Positions 4,781 through 10,824 of a stretch of 10,824 nucleotides of DNA are shown here, in pieces. The DNA comes from JBDSRX01 sp039929105. GTDB lineage: Bacteria > Patescibacteriota > Dojkabacteria > J137. The stretch covers positions 1 to 10,824 of the forward strand of contig JBDSRX010000070.1 of assembly GCA_039929105.1 (NCBI GenBank). Direction: 5' to 3'. Numbering within the stretch: position 1 is the stretch's first letter; each line of letters starts with the position of its first letter. The notes beneath the pieces are model-generated. The model made no database searches, was not told the DNA's origin, and saw only the letters and a list, made by a program, of their open reading frames with translations. Position numbers and translations under genes: made by a program.

Positions 4781-6070
4781 ATGCCAACAAATAAAGACAC
4801 GATTGTTAAATCAACAAGCGTTATGGATCTTGAAAGTAAGACCCTTGCAGAACTTAGAAAAGTAGCTGCAGAATTGAATATCGAAAGTATTCAAGAATAC
4901 AAGAAGCACGATTTAATTCTCCTAATCGTTGCAGAAGAAACCAAAAGAGGTGGAAACATCTTTGCAGAAGGTTTCTTAGAATTAATTAAAGATACACACG
5001 GTGTATTAAGATCCCCTACAATGTTACCTGGAGAAAACGATGTTTACATCTCAGGTTCACAAATTAAGAGATTCAATTTAAGACAAGGAGACTTAGTTTC
5101 TGGTCAAGCTAGACCACCAAAAGAAGGAGAAAGATACTTAAGCCTTTTAAAAGTTGAAGTTATTAACGGATTAAGCCCAGATAAGGCTATTTCAAGACCA
5201 ACATTTCAGAGCTTAACTCCAATTTACCCAGAAGAGCAAATCAAATTAGAAACAGATCAATATACACTTTCAACAAGAATGATTGACCTTATATGTCCTA
5301 TTGGGAAAGGACAAAGAGGTATGATTGTTGCTCCACCAAAAGTTGGAAAAACATGGTTACTTAAAGATATCGCAGCAGGAATTGCAAAAAATCATCCAGA
5401 AATCCATTTAATGGTTCTATTGGTTGCAGAAAGACCAGAAGAAGTTACAGACTTACAAAGATTTGTAAAAGGAGAGGTTATTGCTGCAAACTTTGATGAA
5501 GCACCAGAATTTCATGCAAAAATTGCAGAAATGGCCGTAGAAAGAGCTAAGAGACTCGTCGAGTACGGAAAGGATGTAGTTATACTCATGGACTCAATTA
5601 CAAGACTTGCAAGAGCTTACAACATCATTGCACCACCATCAGGTAGAACTCTATCAGGAGGTTTCGATCCAGTTGCTATTTTCCCACCAAAGAAGTTCTT
5701 TGGAGCTGCTAGAAATATGGAAGGTGGAGGATCTTTAACAATTATTGCAACAGCATTAGTTGATACTGGTTCTAAGATGGATGAAGTTATTTTCGAAGAA
5801 TTTAAAGGAACAGGAAACATGGAAGTTAAGCTAGATAGAAGACTCGCAGAAAGAAGAATCTACCCAGCAATTGACGTAAATGCTTCTTATACAAGAAATG
5901 AAGATAAGTTATTATCCCCAGAAGTTAGAGCTCAAACATGGAAAGTTATTAGAATGTTAGACGTTATAAAGTCTGAAACTAATAGTAATCCAGGAGAAGT
6001 TTTAATCGAAAGACTAAAGAAAACTAAAACAAACGAAGCTTTCTTAGCTTCACTTCACGAGAGTTTCTAG
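4781..6070 (+). CDS. rho: Transcription termination factor Rho
   Basis: Rho is a hexameric RNA-dependent ATPase and helicase that ends transcription. The product has 429 residues (E. coli 419). In order: a SAP-like Rho-N segment (about 14-52), a cold-shock-type RNA-binding domain (about 60-130), and a RecA-type ATPase core with Walker A APPKVGKT (184-191), the catalytic-glutamate segment AERPEEVTD with Glu217, Walker B VVILMD (266-271), the Q-loop region LSGGFDP, and the R-loop with the LDRRLAERRIYPAID arginine-finger segment. Nothing essential is missing. The ATG at 4781 precedes the complete Rho-N domain, and no Shine-Dalgarno site is visible. It has two upstream promoters, a leader of up to about 349 nt containing the tandem structured RNA, and an attenuator-like hairpin. 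Rho is often autoregulated, so leader control is plausible but unproven. Confidence 0.97.
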   Translation: MPTNKDTIVKSTSVMDLESKTLAELRKVAAELNIESIQEYKKHDLILLIVAEETKRGGNIFAEGFLELIKDTHGVLRSPTMLPGENDVYISGSQIKRFNLRQGDLVSGQARPPKEGERYLSLLKVEVINGLSPDKAISRPTFQSLTPIYPEEQIKLETDQYTLSTRMIDLICPIGKGQRGMIVAPPKVGKTWLLKDIAAGIAKNHPEIHLMVLLVAERPEEVTDLQRFVKGEVIAANFDEAPEFHAKIAEMAVERAKRLVEYGKDVVILMDSITRLARAYNIIAPPSGRTLSGGFDPVAIFPPKKFFGAARNMEGGGSLTIIATALVDTGSKMDEVIFEEFKGTGNMEVKLDRRLAERRIYPAIDVNASYTRNEDKLLSPEVRAQTWKVIRMLDVIKSETNSNPGEVLIERLKKTKTNEAFLASLHESF

Positions 6071-6080
6071 ACTTACCACC

Positions 6081-6113
6081 TATAACCTCGGCGTAGCAGT
6101 TACTCGAGGTATA
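6081..6113 (+). repeat. Inverted repeat just after rho
   Basis: TATAACCTCG (6081-6090) pairs with CGAGGTATA (6105-6113), with one bulged A and a 14-nt loop. No U-run follows. The preceding ACCACCTATAACCT resembles the words in the clpC leader. Confidence 0.35.
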
Positions 6114-6168
6114 GTTGCGTAATAATAAAGGAGCAGTCACTTAAAAATCGAAGCTCGAATGAATAGCA

Positions 6169-6197
6169 AAACCCAAAGATGTCACATTTTTGGGTTT
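6169..6197 (+). terminator. Terminator-like hairpin after rho
   Basis: A 13-bp stem with one G-U pair (AAACCCAAAGATG with CATTTTTGGGTTT) has a 3-nt loop (TCA). CTTTG follows, so the U-tract is short. It lies about 100 nt past the rho stop. Its 15-nt core AAAGATGTCACATTT (6175-6189) recurs in reverse complement at 8962-8976, so it also belongs to a dispersed repeat. Confidence 0.5.
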
Positions 6198-6206
6198 CTT
6201 TGTGAA

Positions 6207-6319
6207 GTCATTGCGAGGAATGTAATGACGAAGCAATCTCAAAAGATTAAACTTAATAACTCTTGTGTAATTGCTTCCCATTCGATACGCTTCGCTAGAT
6301 CCCGCATCAAGTGCGGGAT
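6207..6319. repeat. Dispersed palindromic repeat cluster
   Basis: GTCATTGCGAGGAATGTAAT begins at 6207 and its ends pair as GTCATT/AATGAC (6207-6212 with 6224-6229). GCAAT at 6233 and ATTGC near 6270 form a second inverted pair. The perfect hairpin ATCCCGCA-TCAAG-TGCGGGAT lies at 6299-6319. These words resemble intergenic palindromes known from Rickettsiales and other bacteria. TTCGATACGCTTCGCT (6281-6296) recurs with one change at 10035-10050. An open frame on the minus strand here is made only of repeat sequence. The remainder, 6320-6446, holds nothing I recognise. Confidence 0.6.
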
Positions 6320-6474
6320 GACATAATAAATAGTCTGTACTCAAATGGAACCTATCTGCATCTCTTCGTTCCAATTAATTGGAACTCATCGTGCATCGAG
6401 GCTGCACCAGCTAGTCTTGCTTAACTCGAATAGAGATGTCATCATATGTGCAAAACTAGAATCTGTACATATTA

Positions 6475-6483
6475 TGATATAAT
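6475..6483 (+). promoter_or_regulatory. Extended -10 promoter of the first peptidase gene
   Basis: TGATATAAT ends 5 nt before the GTG start at 6489. The expected transcription start falls at about 6489-6491, so the mRNA is probably leaderless. There is no recognisable -35 box. The 11-mer TGTGCAAAACT occurs at 6447-6457 and again across the start codon at 6488-6498. Confidence 0.65.
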
Positions 6484-6488
6484 TTACT

Positions 6489-7661
6489 GTGCAAAACTTT
6501 ATAAACAAAGTCAAAAATTTAAGTATAAAAGTTAATTTTAAAGCTTTTGCGTATCTCCTGCTGAGGATATTACGTGTTATTTTGAAATTTATTGTTTCCT
6601 TACCAAGTCAGCTTTCGTATATATTTAGTAACATCAAGGCTTTCTTTCTAATAAGATCTTTTTGGGGAAGAACTAACTTCTACAATAGATATCTACAAGT
6701 AATTATTATATTCTTAACGCTAACGATTTTTATTACTGGCATATTTTCTAAACTTTCAGTTGTTATAGATCAAGATACAAATGCTTTGGCAGGGTACTCA
6801 ATCTCTAACAATGGAAACATAGATACAATGTACCAAGGAATAGGGATTCAAAGTATTACTGCATCTGCAGGAGTAAACTTTAAAGTATCAGAATATACCC
6901 CAACCGATGCCGATAATTTAGATTCAATAGCAGCCAAATTTGGTATAAGTAAAGACACCATTAAATGGGCTAACCAATCTTCAATCGATTATTACACAGA
7001 GAGTTTCAAGAGTGGGACTGTGTTAAAAATCCCAGAATTGAATGGGGTATTATACGAAGTTCAAACTGGAGATACGCTAGACTCTGTCTTAGCAAAAACA
7101 AAAGGGGATAAATTCCAAGTTACAGAAATTAATCAGTTAGGTCCACCAAATTACTCATTGCCAGATAAAGGGATAGTATTTATTCCTAATGGTACTTTAC
7201 CAGCACCTGTTAAACCTACACAGAATTATTATTACTATGTAAATCCCGAAGTTGATTATTCTTCATTAGCTGGAATATTCTTCACAAATCCAATGTCTGG
7301 CTGTGGTTATTCATTTTCAAGAGGATTTACTGGCCAATATACATATGGTTTACATGATGGAATAGATTTTTCTGCAGCACCAGGTTGTCCAATAAAAGCT
7401 GCGGCTTCGGGTAGAGTTTATTACGCTGGTTGGGCAAATGGAGGGCAAGGGAATATGGTGGCAATTGACCATGGTAATGGTGTTTATACACTTTATTATC
7501 ATGCTTCCGAAATTTATGTGAGTGTTGGACAATATGTAAATGCAGGAGACGTTATTTCAGCAGTTGGAGATAGTGGAAATGCATTTGGTTATCACTTACA
7601 CTTTAGTCTTAGACTTGGATCTTACACATTTATAGATCCAGCACCGTACGTACCACATTAA
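6489..7661 (+). CDS. Membrane-anchored LysM-M23 peptidoglycan hydrolase, paralog 1
   Basis: This is a predicted zinc metallopeptidase that cuts peptide cross-links of peptidoglycan. Its 390 residues comprise a basic, partly amphipathic N-terminus (1-66), one membrane helix (about 70-90), two LysM-like repeats (about 135-182 and 188-235, the second with the classic YEVQTGDTLDSV), a Tyr-rich linker, and a C-terminal M23 domain. Zinc and catalytic residues are present: H289 and D293 in HDGID, H338 in YYH, and H371 in HLHF. The catalytic domain should face outward, anchored by the helix, with LysM binding glycan. The start is GTG, because an in-frame TAA lies 9 nt upstream, no Met follows soon, and the paralog aligns from residue 1. 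A second copy follows after 52 nt with its own promoter. Confidence 0.9.
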   Translation: MQNFINKVKNLSIKVNFKAFAYLLLRILRVILKFIVSLPSQLSYIFSNIKAFFLIRSFWGRTNFYNRYLQVIIIFLTLTIFITGIFSKLSVVIDQDTNALAGYSISNNGNIDTMYQGIGIQSITASAGVNFKVSEYTPTDADNLDSIAAKFGISKDTIKWANQSSIDYYTESFKSGTVLKIPELNGVLYEVQTGDTLDSVLAKTKGDKFQVTEINQLGPPNYSLPDKGIVFIPNGTLPAPVKPTQNYYYYVNPEVDYSSLAGIFFTNPMSGCGYSFSRGFTGQYTYGLHDGIDFSAAPGCPIKAAASGRVYYAGWANGGQGNMVAIDHGNGVYTLYYHASEIYVSVGQYVNAGDVISAVGDSGNAFGYHLHFSLRLGSYTFIDPAPYVPH

Positions 7662-7699
7662 TAGCACTATATGAGCCTAGGTAGGATATAGCTAAATTA

Positions 7700-7708
7700 T
7701 GGTATAAT
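7700..7708 (+). promoter_or_regulatory. Extended -10 promoter of the second peptidase gene
   Basis: TGGTATAAT ends 5 nt before the GTG at 7714, the same spacing as in the upstream paralog. No -35 box is visible. The predicted start falls on the start codon, so this mRNA is probably leaderless too. Confidence 0.65.
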
Positions 7709-7713
7709 TATGG

Positions 7714-8901
7714 GTGCAAAATTTGATAAATAAGGTCAAAAACATAAAGATCACAATCAATATAAAAGCTTTCCCAGTAATAGTAAAAAAGACATTTTTG
7801 GCGGCTTTTAGACTCTTAAAGGTTTTTTTAAGACTTATAGGTTCAATCCCAAGCAGACTTTCATTAATTTTCAGTAATATTAAGGCATTCTTCTTAGTTA
7901 GATCTTTCTGGGGAAGAACTAACTTCTATACTAGATATTTCCAAGCAATAATTATTTTCTTAACAATTGCATTGTTTCTAACAGGAGTATTTACAAAGTT
8001 AACGGCAGTAGGAGATACAAACCTAAGCGTAGATACTTTTGCTAGCATTTCTAACGGTAATATTGATGTTGCTCAACAAGGAGTGGGGATACAAACTATT
8101 GTTGCAAACTCAGGTTTAAACTTTAAATACACTCAATACATTACACAAACTACTGATAATTTAGAATCTATTGCTAATGCATTTGAAGTTAGTAAAGATA
8201 CTATAAAATGGGCTAACCAATCTGTAATCAATTATTTCAGCGAAACTTTTAGTTCTGGAGCTACATTATTTATTCCAGAAATTAATGGAGTTTTATACGA
8301 AGTTCAAGCAGGAGATAATGTAGATTCTGTAGTTGCAAAAGCACACGGGGATAAATTTCAAGTTATTGAGATTAATCAATTAGTTGCACCAGCATTCACA
8401 CTTTCACCAGGAGCTAGAATTTTAATACCTAACGGTCAATTAGATGCACCACCACCACCAGCACCGCCAACACCTATCTATTACTATACTGGTCCTCCAG
8501 TAGATGTATCTGCTTTAGGTGGAATTAGCTTTATTAATCCAATGGGATCTTGTGGGGGCTATATTATTTCTCAGCCATTCTGGGCCGGACATAATGGAGT
8601 TGACCTTGCAGGTTCTTATGGTTGTCCAATTGTTGCAGCAGCAGATGGAGTTGTAGACTATGTAGGTTGGTCAAACTATGGAGAAGGAAACATGGTTAGA
8701 ATCTATCATGGCAATGGTGTTTATACTTCTTATTACCACGGTAGTGGATATGGAAATATTTCTGCTGGGCAACATGTTGGTGCAGGAGAGGTAATTCTTT
8801 ATGTTGGTACAACGGGATACGCAACAGGACCACATCTTCATTTTGGTTTAAGGCTTGGAGCAAACAACTTTATAGACCCTAGACCTTATGTACCGTATTA
8901 A
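7714..8901 (+). CDS. Membrane-anchored LysM-M23 peptidoglycan hydrolase, paralog 2
   Basis: This is a tandem duplicate of the preceding gene with the same architecture: a basic N-terminus, a membrane helix (about 78-97), two LysM-like repeats (about 142-190 and 194-240), a proline-rich linker (about 245-262, APPPPAPPTP) and an M23 domain. H293 and D297 (HNGVD), H342 (YYHG) and H374/H376 (HLHF) supply the zinc site. It has 395 residues. The juxtamembrane segment SNIKAFFL.RSFWGRTNFY is almost identical in both paralogs, more so than the catalytic domains, which suggests a shared cytoplasmic or membrane partner. The start is GTG, since an in-frame TAA lies 9 nt upstream. The linker differs most, so the two enzymes may reach different wall layers or sites. 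Confidence 0.9.
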   Translation: MQNLINKVKNIKITINIKAFPVIVKKTFLAAFRLLKVFLRLIGSIPSRLSLIFSNIKAFFLVRSFWGRTNFYTRYFQAIIIFLTIALFLTGVFTKLTAVGDTNLSVDTFASISNGNIDVAQQGVGIQTIVANSGLNFKYTQYITQTTDNLESIANAFEVSKDTIKWANQSVINYFSETFSSGATLFIPEINGVLYEVQAGDNVDSVVAKAHGDKFQVIEINQLVAPAFTLSPGARILIPNGQLDAPPPPAPPTPIYYYTGPPVDVSALGGISFINPMGSCGGYIISQPFWAGHNGVDLAGSYGCPIVAAADGVVDYVGWSNYGEGNMVRIYHGNGVYTSYYHGSGYGNISAGQHVGAGEVILYVGTTGYATGPHLHFGLRLGANNFIDPRPYVPY

Positions 8902-8908
8902 TATCACA

Positions 8909-9000
8909 AAGCTCGAAAGAATCCCAAATGACGAAATTCAAAAAGAATATCTGAGTTCATAAATGTGACATCTTTGAGCTTCGAATTTCGATATTCGTGC
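8909..9000. repeat. Palindromic TTCGAA-type repeat after the second peptidase gene
   Basis: CGAAATTC (8932-8939) pairs with GAATTTCG (8984-8991), with inner complementarity around AAAGA/TCTTT. It contains the 15-mer shared with the rho terminator hairpin, in the opposite orientation (8962-8976). It overlaps no gene and may act as a 3' hairpin for the peptidase mRNA. Confidence 0.45.
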
Positions 9001-9007
9001 TTTAGGA

Positions 9008-9038
9008 TGATATAATCACCTGTAACGTAACTTACGTT
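9008..9038 (+). promoter_or_regulatory. tRNA-Arg promoter and start-site palindrome
   Basis: The extended -10 TGATATAAT is at 9008-9016 and predicts a start near 9023. Immediately after is the perfect palindrome AACGTAA-C-TTACGTT (9024-9038), ending 4 nt before the tRNA. The -35 region is weak. Confidence 0.55.
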
Positions 9039-9042
9039 CGTT

Positions 9043-9116
9043 GTCCTTGTAGCTCAATTGGATAGAGCAATCCCGTCCTAAGGGAGAGGTTGTAGGTTCA
9101 ACTCCTACCAAGGATA
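9043..9116 (+). tRNA. tRNA-Arg (anticodon CCT)
   Basis: The full cloverleaf is present. The acceptor GTCCTTG/CAAGGAT has a G-U first pair. The D arm is GCTC/GAGC with GG in the loop. The anticodon stem is 9070-9074 with 9082-9086 (outermost A-G mismatch) and the loop GTCCTAA gives anticodon CCT at 9077-9079. The variable loop is 5 nt, the T arm is GTAGG/CCTAC with loop TTCAACT, and the discriminator is A. It reads AGG codons; AGA/AGG are the main Arg codons in the AT-rich genes here. CCA is not encoded, so it must be added by a nucleotidyltransferase. Confidence 0.95.
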
Positions 9117-9268
9117 TATTCAAAATGACGAATTAGAAATTACGAATTACAAATAGAATAATCAAAACAAGCTCTGTTTAATTAACCATCTTTCATTTTT
9201 CATTCAATAGCAGCTAATTATATGGAAAAAGTAACCCCCTGTTGATAGAGGGCTACTGAATAACTAAC

Positions 9269-9318
9269 GGTGGGCACTGCCAACCAAAATCTAAAGCTCG
9301 CAATGCTCGCTAAGATTT
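9269..9318 (-). terminator. Hairpins downstream of ndk
   Basis: On the minus strand, past the ndk stop, an imperfect hairpin (9318-9287; AAATCTTAGC with GCTTTAGATTT) is followed by TTTTGG, a plausible weak terminator. A second compact hairpin follows (9285-9269, GGTTGGC-AGT-GCCCACC, one mismatch). The rest of the 9117-9268 gap holds AT-rich sequence and a short CCCT/AGGG pairing near 9237-9252. I see no gene there. Confidence 0.4.
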
Positions 9319-9335
9319 AAGGCTGTTAGGTCTGT

Positions 9336-9956
9336 TTACTTCTTGTTTACTAAATCGTCTCTTGTCTTTTCCCAGTCAGTAGAATAAAGAATCTTTTCAA
9401 TAGCAAGATCGTAACTATAGATTTCATCCTTAGAGAACCAGATCTTAATTTCATTCTCTGCTTCATCAACAGTTCCAGATGCGTGAACTAAGTTTCTAAT
9501 TGCTCTATCTCCTTCGTCTGCAATAAAGAAAGAATCAATAGAGTAGTCTGCAGTAATGCTTCCTACATCTGCAGATAATGGATTAGTTCCACCTCTTATC
9601 TTTCTAATATGCGCAATAGCGTGAGCACCTTCAATTACCATAACTATAACGGGTCCAGTTGTTAAGTAAGTTAAAAGTTTCTTTTGAACATGCTTAGCAA
9701 TCTCAATTGGTGTCTTGTTCATTTCAATACCTTTCTCTTTGTATGCAGCGAGTGTTCTTTCTCCAAGTAACATCATTGCAGATTCAGGTTGATCGTAATG
9801 TTTTGCAGCTTGGTCCATAGTAGCCCAGACCATTTTCATCGCAACTAGTTTTAATCCCTTCCTTTCGAATCTAGAGACTATTTCTCCAGTTAATCCTCTC
9901 TGAACAGCATCAGGTTTTAGGATTACAAGAGATCTTTCAACATGATCTTTTAACAT
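9336..9956 (-). CDS. ndk: Nucleoside diphosphate kinase, long type
   Basis: Ndk transfers the gamma phosphate of ATP to NDPs through a phospho-histidine; here it would complete dTDP to dTTP after Tmk. I start at the ATG at 9956 (MLKDHVERSLVILKPDAVQRG). The frame extends upstream to 10025, but those extra 23 codons are palindromic repeat sequence and do not match the family. At 206 residues it is longer than the usual 140-150. Lys14 lies in the KPDA motif and the catalytic His158 in NLVHASG. An insertion of about 28 residues lies between Tyr54 and TTGP (99-102), a few more residues precede the active-site His, and the C-terminal tail is about 22 residues longer. Long versions of this kind are, from memory, seen in archaea and CPR. 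It lies 66 nt after tmk and is probably cotranscribed with it. Confidence 0.93.
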   Translation of the reverse strand: MLKDHVERSLVILKPDAVQRGLTGEIVSRFERKGLKLVAMKMVWATMDQAAKHYDQPESAMMLLGERTLAAYKEKGIEMNKTPIEIAKHVQKKLLTYLTTGPVIVMVIEGAHAIAHIRKIRGGTNPLSADVGSITADYSIDSFFIADEGDRAIRNLVHASGTVDEAENEIKIWFSKDEIYSYDLAIEKILYSTDWEKTRDDLVNKK

Positions 9957-9990
9957 AATTATAAAATTAAAAATTAGAGTAGTTTTAGTA

Positions 9991-10062
9991 GGTCCTTCGG
10001 CTTCGCTCAGGACGACAATAATCAATAATTCCCCTTCGACACGCTTCGCTGCTCAGGGTCAT
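9991..10062. repeat. Two palindromic CTTCG...CAGG repeats between tmk and ndk
   Basis: Unit one is at 9991-10016 (GTCCT...AGGAC ends around TCGGCTTCGCTC). Unit two is at 10031-10062 (CCCC...AGGG ends around TTCGACACGCTTCGCTGCTC). They are related to each other and to 6281-6296. Unit two is translated as the last residues of Tmk. Unit one is in frame with an upstream extension of ndk. Such words are typical of mobile intergenic palindromes. Confidence 0.6.
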
Positions 10063-10699
10063 TAAGGTTTGAGCCGATTATATCATTATCTTTTAGAACT
10101 TGGATTATGTTTTGTAAGACTTCTTCAATAGTTCCATTACCATCCACTCTTAACCATTTACAATATATTTGTTTGTCTACCATTTTGTTAAATATTGCCT
10201 GTAGCTTCTTTTGTTTCTTAAGGCTTTTTTCAAACATATCTAGTCCTTCGTTATGTCCTTCTTCTTCCCGTTTTCTTTTAAATGCAACTTCAGGATCTGC
10301 GTCTATAAAAATTGCTAAGTCTGGCTGTGGAATTTCGAACTGTTTAGCTAAAAAAATTAACTTAGCTAACTTAACTTGTTTCATTAATAAAGATTGATAG
10401 GCAATGGTTGTGGTAAAGTAGCCATCTGCAATGTACAAATTATTTTTCTCTCCAACAAATGGTTTAATATTAGGAGTCTCTAAAGTCTTATCTAGTAAAT
10501 ACGAAAGAACCCAAGATGGTCCATTCATTGTTTTTTCTTCTTGTAACGCAGGATGAACTACATAATTATAAAATTCATTATGCACTGGAAAACCTTCTGT
10601 TTTAAGTTTTATAGAAGTATTTGCTTTTAAATATTGCTCTAAAACTTCTCTTTGCTTACCTTTGCCCGCACCATCTATGGAATCTAAAACAATAAACAT
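10022..10699 (-). CDS. tmk: Thymidylate kinase-like protein
   Basis: This is a P-loop kinase expected to phosphorylate dTMP to dTDP in the cytoplasm. Its 225 residues compare with the usual 200-215. The N-terminus MFIVLDSIDGAGKGKQ has the Tmk-type DGAGK loop (Lys13), but the following residues are GK, not TT or ST. A TEGFP segment follows at 34-38. The segment ADGYFTTTIAYQS (91-103) matches the Tmk DRY...AYQ motif except that Gly93 replaces the conserved Arg. A lid region rich in Arg and Lys follows (about 141-165). The last residues, from about 213, are encoded by a palindromic repeat. The ATG start is clear; no Shine-Dalgarno site is seen. Being next to ndk supports the dTTP pathway role. 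The two motif changes mean another nucleotide kinase activity is possible. Confidence 0.75.
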   Translation of the reverse strand: MFIVLDSIDGAGKGKQREVLEQYLKANTSIKLKTEGFPVHNEFYNYVVHPALQEEKTMNGPSWVLSYLLDKTLETPNIKPFVGEKNNLYIADGYFTTTIAYQSLLMKQVKLAKLIFLAKQFEIPQPDLAIFIDADPEVAFKRKREEEGHNEGLDMFEKSLKKQKKLQAIFNKMVDKQIYCKWLRVDGNGTIEEVLQNIIQVLKDNDIIGSNLNDPEQRSVSKGNY

Positions 10700-10740
10700 A
10701 ATATAAGTTTAAAAAGTTAACTGAGAAAATTTATCATATA

Positions 10741-10820
10741 GAGAAGACAGATAACAGTAGGCAGAAGGCAGAATTTAGATATATTTTTATCTGACATCTG
10801 TAATCTGTTTTCTGTAATCT
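10741..10820. repeat. CAGATTACAG-type inverted repeats upstream of tmk
   Basis: CAGATAACAG (10748-10757) faces CAGATTACAG-like words on the other strand at 10791-10800, 10798-10807 and 10812-10820, and AGATA/TATCT lies between. The cluster lies 5' of tmk. A weak minus-strand -10 candidate (TATGAT, 10738-10733) sits between it and the tmk start; I have little confidence in it. Confidence 0.45.
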
Positions 10821-10824
10821 TTTT

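Noticed and set aside
6141..6374. 77-codon minus-strand frame after rho
   Set aside because: It is made almost entirely of dispersed palindromic repeats (GTCATTGCGAGG and ATCCCGCA hairpin).
9957..10025. N-terminal extension of ndk by 23 codons
   Set aside because: The extra codons are repeat sequence, and the Ndk family starts at the internal ATG (9956).
1..10824. CRISPR array or insertion sequence
   Set aside because: No regularly spaced identical repeats with unique spacers and no transposase frame are present.

Overview
The window comes from an AT-rich bacterial chromosome. The most likely source is a Candidate Phyla Radiation (Patescibacteria) organism, but this is inference. It rests on core genes with no visible Shine-Dalgarno site, a tRNA with no encoded CCA, an archaeal/CPR-style long Ndk, strongly diverged Tmk and N-terminal Clp sequences, and intergenic regions full of degenerate palindromic repeats.

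Layout. (1) 1-1435 is an accessory block on the minus strand. It holds three small unrecognised genes, the last cut by the window edge. Each of the two complete genes is followed by a copy of the same structured element (about 270-366 and 771-880), giving a gene-element-gene-element-gene order like a cassette array. Two of the three genes have an AGGAGA ribosome site and look richer in G+C than the core genes. (2) 1568-4191 holds clpC, a AAA+ unfoldase, with a strong promoter and a roughly 100-nt leader containing mutually exclusive stems. (3) 4398-6070 is the rho locus. A consensus promoter is followed by two tandem 86-nt RNA hairpins with the same architecture, a second promoter, a weak attenuator-like hairpin and rho. 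(4) 6071-6488 is a repeat-rich gap with a terminator-like hairpin. (5) 6489-8901 holds two tandem paralogous membrane-anchored LysM-M23 peptidoglycan hydrolases. Each has its own extended -10 promoter that places the transcription start on the GTG start codon, so both mRNAs are probably leaderless. (6) 9043-9116 is tRNA-Arg(CCT). (7) 9336-10699, minus strand, is a tmk-like kinase followed by ndk, consecutive steps toward dTTP, separated by palindromic repeats, one of which supplies the C-terminus of Tmk.

The core genes serve protein quality control, transcription termination, envelope remodelling, translation and dNTP supply. The strongest candidate for something undescribed is the tandem RNA at 4443-4616. 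Six compensatory base-pair changes, an identical internal loop and a conserved C-U mismatch in both copies argue for selection on RNA structure. The second is the cassette-like array at the left edge.
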